64,000 nucleotides of DNA, taken from NCBI GenBank assembly GCA_963814805.1, contig CAWFER010000009.1, positions 40,434-104,433 on the forward strand, read 5' to 3'. Of the stretch, positions 33,269-42,242 are shown piece after piece. The notes under the pieces are model-generated. The model was not told where the DNA came from and made no database searches. It worked only from the letters and a program-made list of their open reading frames with translations. The DNA is from AP-15 sp963814805. GTDB lineage: Bacteria > Pseudomonadota > Alphaproteobacteria > ATCC43930 > CGMCC-115725. A program made the translations under genes and the position numbers. Each line of letters starts with the position of its first letter. Position 1 is the first letter of the stretch.

Positions 33269-34915
33269 TCAGGCCGCCTGACTTTGCGGTGCCGAACGCG
33301 GCCGCCAGTTCCATGGCAGCAGTTCATCGAGCCTCTGGGCCGAATGCTCGGCGATCCGGGCCAGGACGTCGGCCAGCCAGGCTTGCGGATCGACATCGTT
33401 CATCTTGGCGGTGACGATCAGGCTGTACATTGCCGCCGCCCGCTGCCCACCCCGGTCGGAACCCGCGAACAACCATGATTTTCTGCCGAGAGCGATACCT
33501 CTCAGCGCGCGCTCGGCGGCGTTGTTCGACAGGCAGATGCGGCCGTCGTCGAGGAACCGGGTGAACGCCGGCCAGCGCTTGAGCAGGTAATCCATCGCCT
33601 TGGCGAGATCGTTGCCGCGCGACAGCTTTGGCCGGTGCTCGCGCAGCCAGCGCTCGAGATCGGCGACCAGCGGCGCGCTCAGCTCTTGCCGGACGGCTCG
33701 GCGTCGCTCGGCGCTCTGGCCGTTGATCGTGCGTTCGATGTCGAAGAGGGCATCGATGCGCCGGACTGCGTCCAGCGCCAGCGGCGATATCACCGCCGTC
33801 GTCTTGCCCTGCGCCTTGCGGCGGGCGTTCTCAGCAAGATCGGCCATGACGAAGAACGGTCGACGGGCGTGGCTCCAGCATCCGGCCTCCAGGATCGGGC
33901 CCGGTTGGCGGTCGGGTTCGTAGAGTTTGTTGTATCCGCTGAAGGCGTCCGCCTGGAGGATCCCGGCATAGCCGGCCAGATGTGTCTGCGGGTGCTCGCC
34001 GCGGCGATCGCGCGAGTAATAAAACATCGCCGCCGGCGGGTCCGGTCCACCGAACGGTCGATCGTCGCGCACGTAAACCCAGCATCGCCCGATGTCGGTC
34101 TTGCCTTTGGCCAAGACCGGCACGGTGGTATCGTCGCCGTGCAAGCGCTCGGCCGCGAAGACATGCGCCTCAACCCGCCGCAGCAGCGGGGTCAGCACCG
34201 CGCAGCAGGCCCCGACCTGGTCGGCCAGGGTCGACAGGCTGAGGGGTACGCCTTCTCTCGAATAGCGTTCGGCCTGGCGGTTCAGCGGCTGATGTTGCCC
34301 GAACTTCTCGAACAGGATCATCGCCAAGAGGCTCGGGCCGGCCCAGCCGCGCGCGATCACGTGGAACGGCGCCGGCGCCTGGCTGATCTTCTCGCAGTCG
34401 CGGCAGGTGAACTTCTCACGAACATGCTGGATCACCTTCCACTGCCGCGGAATCACCTCCAGCGTCTCGGTGATGTCCTCGCCCAGCTTGCGCAGCCGCG
34501 AGCTGCCGCAGCACTGGCAGGCGGTCGGACCCGGTTCGACCACCCGCTCGCGCGGCAGATGCTCGGGGAAGGGCTGGCGTGCCGGGCGCTTGCGGGTGAA
34601 GGCCACCACGTTGGTGGTCTTGGCCACGGCCCGCTCGGCGGCAATCTCGTCTTCGGTCGCCGAACTCTCGAACTCCTCGAAGGCCAGCGCCATCTGATCG
34701 AGCAATTGCCCACTGCGTTCCGAGCGCTGGCCATAGAGCTCACGCGTGAGCTTGGCGATCTGCAATCGCTGATGGGCGATCAAGGCCTGATCATCGGAAG
34801 CCTTGGCCTTGGCCACCGCCAATTCGGCCTCGACCCGCGCCGCTCTTTCGCGCTCCGCGATTAGCGCCGCCTGCAGCGCGGCAATGGCGTCGGGGAGGTC
34901 CTCGGGTGTCGTCAC
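33269..34915 (-). CDS. tnpC: IS66 transposase TnpC
   Basis: 548-aa DDE transposase. It has an N-terminal coiled coil (AALIAERERAARVEAELAVA then IAKLTRELYGQRSER). A zinc-finger region follows (CQCCGSSRLRKLGED, FTCRDCEKISQAP). The catalytic core holds LHGDDTTVPVLAKGKT and ILQADAFSGYNKLYEP, with the Glu in LSNNAAERALRGIALG. The C-terminal IS66 tail is WLADVLARIAEHSAQRLDEL. Full length and uninterrupted. Confidence 0.95.
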   Translation of the reverse strand: MTTPEDLPDAIAALQAALIAERERAARVEAELAVAKAKASDDQALIAHQRLQIAKLTRELYGQRSERSGQLLDQMALAFEEFESSATEDEIAAERAVAKTTNVVAFTRKRPARQPFPEHLPRERVVEPGPTACQCCGSSRLRKLGEDITETLEVIPRQWKVIQHVREKFTCRDCEKISQAPAPFHVIARGWAGPSLLAMILFEKFGQHQPLNRQAERYSREGVPLSLSTLADQVGACCAVLTPLLRRVEAHVFAAERLHGDDTTVPVLAKGKTDIGRCWVYVRDDRPFGGPDPPAAMFYYSRDRRGEHPQTHLAGYAGILQADAFSGYNKLYEPDRQPGPILEAGCWSHARRPFFVMADLAENARRKAQGKTTAVISPLALDAVRRIDALFDIERTINGQSAERRRAVRQELSAPLVADLERWLREHRPKLSRGNDLAKAMDYLLKRWPAFTRFLDDGRICLSNNAAERALRGIALGRKSWLFAGSDRGGQRAAAMYSLIVTAKMNDVDPQAWLADVLARIAEHSAQRLDELLPWNWRPRSAPQSQAA

Positions 34916-35008
34916 GGGCCCGATTATCGCACATCACCGGGCCCGAGCGCTCCTCAACCATAGGGTGAGTCAATCCGCCGCATCCCTGATCAGGTCAGGG
35001 GCAGGCTC

Positions 35009-35356
35009 TCAGCCGGCCACTTCCGGACGCCAGGTGCGAACCGGGTTCCGCCAGTCGATCCCGTCGAGCATGTAAGCCAACTGCGCCGCGCTGATCGCGA
35101 CGATCCCGTCGGCCGGCGATGGCCAGATGAATCGGCCGCGCTCCAGCCGCTTGGCGTAGAGCGACATGCCGATCCCGTCATGCCACAGAATTTTGATTAA
35201 ATGACCCCTTCTGCCTCTGAAAACGTACAAATCACCGGCATGCGGATCGCGATCCAATACTTCTTGGACTTGCAGTGCCAAGCTGTTCATCCCACGCCGC
35301 ATGTCGGTGTGGCCGACGGCTAGCCAAACACGAACTCCCGAAGGGACCGGGATCAT
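35009..35356 (-). CDS. tnpB: IS66 TnpB (Orf2)
   Basis: 115-aa IS66 Orf2 family protein: GVRVWLAVGHTDMRRGMNSL, DLYVFRGRRGHLIKILWHDG, LYAKRLERGRFIWP. The start ATG at 35356 overlaps the end of tnpA (ATGA type). It is required with TnpA and TnpC for transposition. Confidence 0.95.
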   Translation of the reverse strand: MIPVPSGVRVWLAVGHTDMRRGMNSLALQVQEVLDRDPHAGDLYVFRGRRGHLIKILWHDGIGMSLYAKRLERGRFIWPSPADGIVAISAAQLAYMLDGIDWRNPVRTWRPEVAG

Positions 35357-35694
35357 CGCCCCGACAGCGCTTTGACCACGGCCGCCGCCAGCCCGGCCGG
35401 GATCGAAGCCGGGATCCGCATGCGCGCCTTCCCCACAAATTCGATCTCGATCACCGGTGCCGCAGGCCACCCGGCGTCATCCCCGCCCGGCGCGATCAGA
35501 ACCTGAGCAAACCCCCGGCCGACCCCAAGCTCCCGGCGCCAGCGATAAATCTGGCCGGTCCCAATCTCCGCGCGGCGAGCGATCTCTGTGACCACCGCCC
35601 CAGGCGCCAGGCTCTCGGCAACAATCGCCCGCTTCTGCTCGGCGCTCCAACGCCGCCGCCGTTCCGGCCCCGTTATAACCTCGACCCGCGCCAT
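35353..35694 (-). CDS. tnpA: IS66 TnpA (Orf1)
   Basis: 113-aa HTH protein of IS66: RRRRWSAEQKRAIVAES, AVVTEIARRAEIGTGQIYRW (helix-turn-helix), then a beta-rich C-terminus. First gene of the element; overlaps tnpB by four bases. Confidence 0.92.
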   Translation of the reverse strand: MARVEVITGPERRRRWSAEQKRAIVAESLAPGAVVTEIARRAEIGTGQIYRWRRELGVGRGFAQVLIAPGGDDAGWPAAPVIEIEFVGKARMRIPASIPAGLAAAVVKALSGR

Positions 35695-35943
35695 CGCACC
35701 GTCTCTAACACCGGTGCAAACACCATCATTTGCACCAGTGCTTACCAGCCCATCCCACCTCAGTTACGCAAGGCGGCCATCACCGGAGGGATACTAAAGG
35801 AGTTGCGAACGGAATTGAGGTGTACCAACTGACCTTCGTGGAGCAAAAAATGTGCGAGTTCATGGGCTATCGTAAATCTCTGCCGATTAGGATGATGAGA
35901 CTTATTGGCGCCGATGATTACATTGTGTGCTTTATTATCTCTA

Positions 35944-36980
35944 AAGGCTTATGCCGTTATTTCCGGGAGACCAACATTTGGTAGGTGAAGGGGGTGTGGC
36001 CGGCGGCGATGGCGAGTAGCGAACGGAAGGCGGCGTGCCGGGTTTGGCGGCGGTTGAATTGGAAGACGAATTCGTCGAGGTAGGATTGGAGATGGCGGCG
36101 ACGCAGGCCGTGATAGACGCCCAAAGCCCAGACCTTGAGGTTGGAGAAGATGCGGTGCACCCAAGGCAGGACGACATGGGCGGCCATCTTGCCGATGACG
36201 TGAGGATCGTGGCCGACGCCGGGCGCGCCGGGATAGGCGGACCATCCGTCGGTCCTGGCGGTGGTTCCCGGGGCGAGGTTGTCGGCGATAAAGGGATGCA
36301 GGCTGGCGGCCGAGTAGTCGGGCACCTCGGCGAGCCGGACGCGGCCCGGACCGGCGCCGCCATCCTCGACCTCGACGGCGCCGACGACCAGCATCTTGCC
36401 CTGGTGGCTGCGTCCGCCGCCGCCGGTCACAGGATCGTTCTTGCTGCGGCAGGCGATCTCGGTCTCATCGACCTCGACCAGACCGGCGAGCGGGCTGCGG
36501 TCAGGCGCCACCATGCTGCGGCGCAGCTTGGCGCAGATCAGCCAGGCCGTCTTGTAGGAGCCGAGGGCGAGCTGACGTTGCAGTTGCCAGGCCGAGATGC
36601 CGTTGGAGTGGGTGGCCATCAGATAGGCCGCCCAGAACCAGATGGTCAGCGACAGTTTGGAGTGGTGCATGATGGTGCCGGCGGTCACCGAGGTCTGCTT
36701 GCCGCAGGCGGCGCATTCCCAGGTCCACGGCTTGGTCTGCAGTTCCCAGGCCTTGGCCTTGCCGCAGGCGCGACAGACGAAGCCCTCGGGCCAGCGTGCC
36801 GCGAACAGGTATCTGACGCAGGCGGCCTGATCCGGGAAGCGCTGCTGGAACTCCATCAGGGAGCGGGGAAAATCGGTCATGCCGGCCTCGCGAGAGCAGA
36901 TGTTCGATGTTTGTTCCTAACACCGATCCGCCCGCTCCACCACAACTAATTGATCCACCGGACGCAGAGGGATAAGCCTT
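35944..36980 (-). mobile_element. IS1595-family element, copy C
   Basis: 1037-bp complete copy in reverse orientation, with 8-bp duplication TATCTCTA at 35936-35943 and 36981-36988. It is inserted in the 5' part of the ImmA/IrrE gene, 141 bases from the IS66 end. Confidence 0.95.
35957..36880 (-). CDS. IS1595-family transposase (copy C)
   Basis: 307 aa, identical in predicted sequence to copy A, including FQFNRR and VSRK. All motifs intact. Confidence 0.95.
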   Translation of the reverse strand: MTDFPRSLMEFQQRFPDQAACVRYLFAARWPEGFVCRACGKAKAWELQTKPWTWECAACGKQTSVTAGTIMHHSKLSLTIWFWAAYLMATHSNGISAWQLQRQLALGSYKTAWLICAKLRRSMVAPDRSPLAGLVEVDETEIACRSKNDPVTGGGGRSHQGKMLVVGAVEVEDGGAGPGRVRLAEVPDYSAASLHPFIADNLAPGTTARTDGWSAYPGAPGVGHDPHVIGKMAAHVVLPWVHRIFSNLKVWALGVYHGLRRRHLQSYLDEFVFQFNRRQTRHAAFRSLLAIAAGHTPFTYQMLVSRK

Positions 36981-37098
36981 TATCTCTATATAAGAATCCA
37001 GATAACTCGTTATCTACCCGATCAAGTTTTATGGCTATACCATAAGATTCAGCTATCTTTTCCACCGGAACTGCAGATTATCAAGCAGGTCGAAGAAA

Positions 37099-37620
37099 AT
37101 GACTGAGCCCCCGGCTGGAGGCCCAGGCGCCAAAGTCCTATCCTTTGTTCCTGTGAAAGCCCGGACCAATGCGGCTGTGTCTCGCCCCCAGCAGCTTGCT
37201 TTAGGACTAGATCAGCCGCATGAGCTGCTGATCGTCGTTACGGATCAGTTGCATGGCGCTACCTTTCTTCGATGGCTTCTCCAGGTAAGGCCGAAGGTGA
37301 TCGTCGATGTCCGTTTCGCGCCCCATTTCAACTTCACGGCGATCGACGCGAATACGGTGAAATAGCAGATCGAGGCTGTAGGAGCGCGATATATAAGGTA
37401 TGAGATTCCTTTTCATGAATATGGGCCATCATTGCTTAGGCACGATCCAATGTCGATCGCGACTAAGTTGTCTGATTTTGTCCGAGAGAGCGGCAGCTCG
37501 CAATGGCCGATTATGCTTATGTTGAAAGAACGCCCTAGTGCTGACGCCTTCTCGCCTTTTTTGGTTGGAGCTCTTTCAAAACATATTGGTGGTAATTGGA
37601 TGACGGAAGTTGTCACATAA
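37099..37620 (+). pseudogene. DUF488-like hypothetical, interrupted by a TAG codon
   Basis: One frame of 174 codons with a single in-frame TAG at 37363-37365. Before it: DQLHGATFLRWLLQVRPKVI, VDVRFAPHFNF. After it, without shift: QIEAVGARYIRYEIPFHEYG, then SDFVRESGSSQWPIMLMLKE. The VDVRxxP and Y-x-x-IPF pattern recalls DUF488 proteins, which is a tentative match. It is divergent from the ImmA/IrrE gene and ends seven bases before the convergent integrase gene. Could also be a readthrough or a sequence error. Confidence 0.6.
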
Positions 37621-37626
37621 TAACCC

Positions 37627-38631
37627 TCAGAGCCTGATCCTCTCCACCTCGTCCTGGGTGAGGCGTTCCTTCGTTCGGTCGTAGAGCTTTGTCGTGCGCG
37701 GGCTTTCGTGCGCCGCCATTTCCTGCGCGTGTTCGAGCGCGCCGCCGTTTGCGAGATAGGCGGTGATCCCGGTCGCGCGGAACGTGTGGTTGCCGATCGG
37801 CGCGGTGATGCCGGCCGCCTTCGCGCGGCGGCGGACCATAAGCCAGGCGGCGTACTGATTCATCGGGCGGTCGGACAATGCATCGGCCTTGTGCCGGGGC
37901 GCTGTGCGGAACAGCCACCCCTTGCGGTCCTCGGCGATACCCGCGGCGTCAATATAGGCGCGCAACGCCTCGGCGAGCGCGTGGTGGCACGGCATCGCAT
38001 GCTCTTTGCCGCCTTTCTCATGCAGCCGCACCGTCCAGGCGGCGGCGCGCGGCCGGAGATCCTCGACCTTCATCTTGAGCGCCGCGGTGATGCGCGCGAA
38101 GGAATAAGTCAGCGTTGCGATCAAGGCGCGGTCGCGCAGATCGCGCAAGGTCGCGGCTGGAATTGAATCAAGAAGCTTGCGCCACTCTTCGCCCTCGAGC
38201 ACCGGCGTCTTGCCGGTCTTGACCACATGCTTCGGCCCGCGCACCGCTGCCGCCGGATTCATCGGCAGCACCTGGCCGGTCACCAGCCAGTCGAACAGCA
38301 TGCGGACCGCCGCAAGCTGCTGCTTCACACCAGGCGCTCCATGCGTCTCCTGCAGTTCTTTCAGCCACGCCGCCACGTCGAACGGCCGGATCGTCGTGAG
38401 CGAGAGTCCGCGATTTTCGCACCAGGCGAAAAACCGGCTGCAGGCGCGCGCATAGGCCCGGCGCGTGTGATCGTTGTTGATGTTGGCGGTGAAGAATTCA
38501 ACGTAGCGCCATGCGGCCTGGTCGCCGCCGGCATCGGTGATGAGTGCCGGCACTATATAGGTGTCGGCTGGCGCCGAGATCGGGAGTGCGGCGGGTTCGA
38601 TGATGGCAGGGAGCTGGTCGGGGGGTGTCAT
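37627..38631 (-). CDS. tyrosine recombinase/integrase
   Basis: 334-aa XerC-like recombinase with an N-terminal core-binding domain (NNDHTRRAYARACSRFFAW). The catalytic residues lie in SFARITAALKMKVEDL (Arg), KGGKEHAMPCHHALAEAL (Lys), NHTFRATGITAYL (His/Arg) and MAAHESPRTTKLYDR (His and Tyr). The ATG at 38631 is chosen because the upstream extension is compositionally poor. The C-terminus nearly equals that of the broken integrase at 4235-4780. A palindrome with a 6-bp centre lies 23 bases upstream (38654-38685). It probably integrates a plasmid or transposon. Confidence 0.9.
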   Translation of the reverse strand: MTPPDQLPAIIEPAALPISAPADTYIVPALITDAGGDQAAWRYVEFFTANINNDHTRRAYARACSRFFAWCENRGLSLTTIRPFDVAAWLKELQETHGAPGVKQQLAAVRMLFDWLVTGQVLPMNPAAAVRGPKHVVKTGKTPVLEGEEWRKLLDSIPAATLRDLRDRALIATLTYSFARITAALKMKVEDLRPRAAAWTVRLHEKGGKEHAMPCHHALAEALRAYIDAAGIAEDRKGWLFRTAPRHKADALSDRPMNQYAAWLMVRRRAKAAGITAPIGNHTFRATGITAYLANGGALEHAQEMAAHESPRTTKLYDRTKERLTQDEVERIRL

Positions 38632-38653
38632 GACCCCTTCCCTACCACCATTC

Positions 38654-38685
38654 TTGCTAGTGATAAAGGACGTTATCAATCGCAA
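38654..38685. repeat. palindromic 13-6-13 site upstream of the integrase
   Basis: Arms TTGCTAGTGATAA (38654-38666) and TTATCAATCGCAA (38673-38685) around spacer AGGACG. The arms are inverted with two mismatches. Spacing fits a tyrosine-recombinase core site (two arms, 6-bp crossover region); it may alternatively be an operator. Confidence 0.55.
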
Positions 38686-38919
38686 GATAGGCGACCCCGG
38701 GGCAGGGGAGATCCGGCCGGGGTTGCTCCTAGGCGGAAGCTGACGGTGCGCCGCGGGATCGACTGAGTGGGGTTGGACAGCAGACATCCATCCTTGGTCG
38801 GCTCGATTGCCGAGCTTTGACCCTTGCGATCTGCGAACGCCATCTTCCGCGAGCGCGAGCCCGATGTTGCCCAGCCGTGATGCAGTTGCAGTCAATGGAA
38901 TAGCCGGCGGGCGGTGGTC

Positions 38920-40078
38920 CTAGCGGGACCAGTCCACCGCGTTGAACCGCGCGTACAGCGTCGCGGCATATTCCCGATCCACCTGATGAGCGAAGGCGAT
39001 CAGGCCCTCGATATGTCGCCGCATGCCGATGGTCGAGGCAAATCCACGCGACTGGCGGTGCGCCGCGGGTCCAATCTTGTCGTTCGTGAGCGCGAATAGA
39101 TCGAGTCTCGACATTGTTGCGAAAAGCGCGGGTGAGGCGCGGGTGGTCGCTGTCGATCAGCACGCCGAGGAGAATCTTCCGAGCGCCAGGCGGGGTGATG
39201 CTCGTCTTTTCTCGGTGATTGGTCAACCCGGCGAACTCCAGTTCTCGGGCAACCCGCTTGGCTAAGCGTATTGTGATACCGCGTGAGGCCTTGTCTCGCG
39301 TCGAGAACGCGAGATCGTCGGCGTACCGGGTGTAGGCCCAGCCGCCGGACTGGGCGATATCGCTCAGGCGAACGTCCAGCGTCCGCATCGCCAGATTTGC
39401 CAACATTGGGCTGGTTGGCGCCCCTTGTGGCAGGTGCCCCGGGTCTTGCGGCCGGTAAGGGAGCCCGGCGTCGCCACGCCCTCGCGAGCGAAGCGAGGCC
39501 GTGCGCCGGCGCTCCGGTAGGCGCGTGCAGATCCGCGCCATCTGGAACGACAGCAAAGCACCGTATCCCAGCGAGCGGAAGACCCGGTACACCTGCGGCT
39601 CCGAGATTGACTCGAAGAACCGGCGGACATCCATCTTCAGAAGCCACTTCGCACCCAAGTGCCGCTGGGCGGCTCCCACGAGGTCCCGACTGGGCGTGAA
39701 GGCGAAGCTCGCTGGATGCGGATCGACGCTATTGAGGATATTCTGAGCAATCCAACGCTGTGTGCGCATGAGGAACGGATGCGGCACGCAGATGGTCCTG
39801 TACCGGCGTGGAGGCGCGGGCGTGACGCCGGGCGCGCCTTGCTTCTTCACCCGGAAGATCCGGTAGGCGTCCTCCTTCCGAAAAGCAACTTGCTGCAGGC
39901 TCTCGGCGGGCACCGCGGCCAGGTGAGCTAGGTGATGCAGCGTGAACACCACGGGGAGGTCCGGATGCACCCGCTTGATCGAGGCGGCGGCGCCCGCAGC
40001 CGCAGCGATCATCACATCGGGACGACCCGCCGCCCTTGCCCCCTCGCGGAATCGCTGAGGACTCCACGGGTGGTTCAT
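38920..40078 (-). pseudogene. retron reverse transcriptase, late frameshift
   Basis: Retron-type reverse transcriptase of about 386 aa that makes msDNA from the adjacent ncRNA. Motifs: FTLHHLAHLAAV (retron-specific region X), YRTICVPHPFLMRTQRWI, KMDVRRFFESIS, LPQGAPTSPMLANLAM and the active site YTRYADDLAF. The first frame loses sense after AFRNNVE. An indel near 39113 moves the true C-terminus to SRLDLFALTND, then ASTIGMRRHIEGLIAFAHQV (the RNA-recognition helical end), stopping at 38920. The catalytic domain is intact; the tail that recognises the ncRNA is out of frame as sequenced. It follows the ncRNA and the effector on the same strand. Confidence 0.87.
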
Positions 40079-40225
40079 CTACTTAAGTCCTGGCCCGTGT
40101 GGGCGCTGCTTCGTCCCTCGAAACGAGTCCCTCGAGGAGGTTCCCGCAGGGAACGAGGAGGAAGTAGCGTGGACCGGCGTTCGGCAGCTCTGACAGCGGC
40201 GACCGGAAACCCGACCGCCCACGAC
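40079..40225 (-). ncRNA. candidate retron msr-msd RNA
   Basis: Non-coding stretch between effector and reverse transcriptase, read on the minus strand. CGCCCAC (40216-40222) and GTGGGCG (40099-40105) are complementary ends, like retron a1/a2. A long imperfect stem pairs 40155-40169 with 40104-40119 (15-16 bp), as expected for an msd hairpin. TTCCCGCAGGGAA forms a smaller hairpin (40141-40153). The branching G cannot be fixed by eye; exact ends are estimates. Confidence 0.6.
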
Positions 40226-40244
40226 GACAGGTTCGTACCCGCCA

Positions 40245-41534
40245 TCATGGCCGCCCCGAGGGGCGGCGGATGCTAGATGAGCCCTTTGGAGTCCTCAGCG
40301 CCAAAGGATAGTACGGCTCGGGGTTGGAGGGAATCACTGGCCGCTTCCGCTCAGACCGCCTTCCGGCCGCGAGGAGCGCCTGCCCAGCGTCCGTGAGCCG
40401 CCCTGAGCCGTCGATGAGGCCATCCTTACGAGCGCGCGCCAGGGTGTCGAGGACATCCGGTACAGCGATTCCCGTGCGCTCTGCGAGCGCAACGTCGGCG
40501 CCAGCACGCCAGCGCCCACGGAGCAAGCTTAAAACGAGGACCAAGACAGCGTCGTGCGCCAACACGTCTTCGGAGATCTCGACGCCTGTCTCTTCCGCCG
40601 CGTGCGCAACGACCTGTTCTCGCGTCAGTAGCCCGAAGGCCGGCCCCAGATCGTCGGGTGCAGCGCCGTCGTACAGCGCCCACCAGCCGCAATAGGTGCG
40701 GTGCAAGAGAGCCGGGGTGTTGTTCGGGAGACGGTAGTTGAACGCCACTAGAGCGGCACTGCCTCCGAAGCCGTAACGACTGGCGCCGCGGCCGGCGTCG
40801 GGCCCGTACTGCTCGACCAGTTTCAGCCACTCCTCGCTTCGCCGCCAGTCTGGATGGCTCCCGATGGTGGGCGCCACGTGTTGGTAGAGCACCTGTGGTC
40901 GGACCCGGTGACGTTTCACGTTCGCCGCACCGACTTTGGTTGCGGCGGCTGCGATCACCTTGAAGTCGATCCATCCTCGCGACATCCACGACCGAACGCT
41001 CGGCACGTCCCAGAATGCGTCGAGCATCGCTCGGACCCGAGATCCCGATCCGATGAAGTCGGTCACGATGCCAATGCTGCTTGCCGGGTTGGTCTTCCCG
41101 CGGATCAGGTCGGGGCCGGGATGGTTCATGAACGCCTTCCCCTTCGTCGTCTCGTTCGCCTGCGAGATGACGAAGGCGGCGAGCCCCTCGCTTCCGACGC
41201 GACCGCCGCCCCGGATGGGCTTCACAGCCGCAGGTCCCCTGCGTCCGACCGCCCTTCGGCGAAGACGGCCCTGAGAGTCGGTGACAAGCTGCACGTCGAA
41301 TGGCTCCCCCGCGCCGTATTCCCGCTCTGCGTAGAGGGCGATCCTCCGCCGCCTCCCCGTGCGGGCATTGGCGAGGGAGTAAAGCTGCGAGCGCAGAGCG
41401 GCGCTGACCTGTTCCGCGTTCAGCAGGAGCATGGCGTCAAGCATCGCCGCAGCGGCCGGTTGATGCGTGGCAGGAAACTGGCTCAGCCAAGACGCGGATG
41501 TGGGATAAACCGAGAGCGGCCGCCGATAAGACAT
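40245..41534 (-). CDS. retron effector: PRTase-like and winged-helix protein
   Basis: 429-aa protein. SSIGIVTDFIGSGSRVRAML (residues 153-172) matches the PRPP-loop of phosphoribosyltransferase-like domains; NTPALLHRTYCGWWALYDG follows. The C-terminus has a winged helix (LAERTGIAVPDVLDTLARA, KDGLIDGSGRLTDAGQALL). This PRTase plus wHTH layout is that of type III retron effectors, toxic proteins held inactive by the msDNA-RT complex until phage infection. The start ATG at 41534 is preceded by GGGGAGGG; the longer upstream frame is not coding-like. Its last codons form a GC hairpin (40249-40266) next to the ncRNA. Confidence 0.8.
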   Translation of the reverse strand: MSYRRPLSVYPTSASWLSQFPATHQPAAAAMLDAMLLLNAEQVSAALRSQLYSLANARTGRRRRIALYAEREYGAGEPFDVQLVTDSQGRLRRRAVGRRGPAAVKPIRGGGRVGSEGLAAFVISQANETTKGKAFMNHPGPDLIRGKTNPASSIGIVTDFIGSGSRVRAMLDAFWDVPSVRSWMSRGWIDFKVIAAAATKVGAANVKRHRVRPQVLYQHVAPTIGSHPDWRRSEEWLKLVEQYGPDAGRGASRYGFGGSAALVAFNYRLPNNTPALLHRTYCGWWALYDGAAPDDLGPAFGLLTREQVVAHAAEETGVEISEDVLAHDAVLVLVLSLLRGRWRAGADVALAERTGIAVPDVLDTLARARKDGLIDGSGRLTDAGQALLAAGRRSERKRPVIPSNPEPYYPLALRTPKGSSSIRRPSGRP

Positions 41535-41978
41535 TTTCCCTCCCCGGCGTCGCAAGTATGAGGCGGCCGGGCGACGCCGTGGCAGCCGCCATCTGCGGAG
41601 AACTCCACTATACCAATAAGCCCTTGGGCGCGTGGCGTTCTTGAGGGGCGTGGGGGCGCCTCGTCTCCGCAGAAGGTCCAGTTTCGGACGGACCTGAATG
41701 GTCGCTCGTAGCACCAAGCGGCGGTTGCTCGAACTTCCATTTAGGGTCGAGGCGGTTCCATCGCCGTCAAGCAAACGGCCGAATTCAGCGCTTAGGCGAC
41801 GAGGTAAGCCTTTACGTTCACGACATGAGTCTCTCGCTCAACGGGTACGTGAGGTATTCTGCCGATCACACCACGCCGCGGGCAAACCGCCCGCCCGGCC
41901 TATCGCTCGCCTGGCCCCTGCCCCACCTGCCCGCTCTATTCCGAAAAAATCTGTTTTCAAGAATAAAAGGATGACCAA
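41535..41978. other. intergenic region upstream of the retron
   Basis: 440 bp with no supportable gene. It should hold the retron operon promoter (minus strand; a TATAGT-like box at 41607-41612 on the complement) and the 3' flank of the small gene at 41979. No strong terminator is visible. Confidence 0.45.
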
Positions 41979-42242
41979 TTAGGCGTGCTTGCCCAGAGCA
42001 ACTCGGACCATGGCCTTCACGGCTTTGCTGAAGTCTCGCCGCGAGTTGATGGCCCAAGCCTCACCGAAACGAACCGTTTCATAGGCCGCGTCAATCATGG
42101 CGTCGGTGGGCGTTGCGAACTCCGCGATAACGGCGTCCGCCATGCGCGTATAGCGATCGACCTGATCGGCAGCGCACCCGCGATCGGCATTGGCAACTGC
42201 ACGTGCTGCTCTTTCGCGAAAAGTCTGCAATTCAGCGGACAT
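41979..42242 (-). CDS. small hypothetical protein downstream of recD2
   Basis: 87-aa helical protein (FRERAARAVANADRGCAADQ, MADAVIAEFATPTDAMIDAA, RDFSKAVKAMVRVALGKHA). The start overlaps the RecD2 stop by 11 bases, so it is translationally coupled. Similar short proteins appear on plasmids and phages; no known function. Confidence 0.65.
   Translation of the reverse strand: MSAELQTFRERAARAVANADRGCAADQVDRYTRMADAVIAEFATPTDAMIDAAYETVRFGEAWAINSRRDFSKAVKAMVRVALGKHA

Larger units (their letters stand above)
32995..35794 (-). mobile_element. IS66-family element
   Basis: 2800-bp element with ends starting GTTAGCATGCGGTGAGG (left) and GTATCCCTCCGGTGATGG (right, complement), an imperfect inverted pair. 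The 8-bp duplication TAAAGGAG lies at 32987-32994 and 35795-35802. It holds tnpA, tnpB, tnpC and a small accessory gene, all on the minus strand, and is inserted in the ImmA/IrrE gene. Confidence 0.92.
32751..37065 (-). pseudogene. ImmA/IrrE-type metallopeptidase gene broken by IS66 and IS1595
   Basis: Rebuilt from three pieces. 37065-36989 reads EKIAESYGIAIKLDRVDNEL; then 35943-35803 reads NRQRFTIAHELAHFLLHEG with the HExxH zinc motif; then 32994-32751 reads EREANLFAAELLMPAKF, the family's third block, and ends LGNLGYIKI. Frames join exactly when each inserted element and one duplication are removed, giving ~153 aa. A stop lies just upstream, so GTG 37065 is the only start visible; the true N-terminus may have been lost. 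ImmA/IrrE proteases cleave repressors or antitoxins of mobile elements. It is divergent from the gene at 37099. Confidence 0.85.

Noticed and set aside
33635..34864. 409-aa plus-strand open frame in the IS66 element
   Set aside because: Antisense shadow of tnpC.
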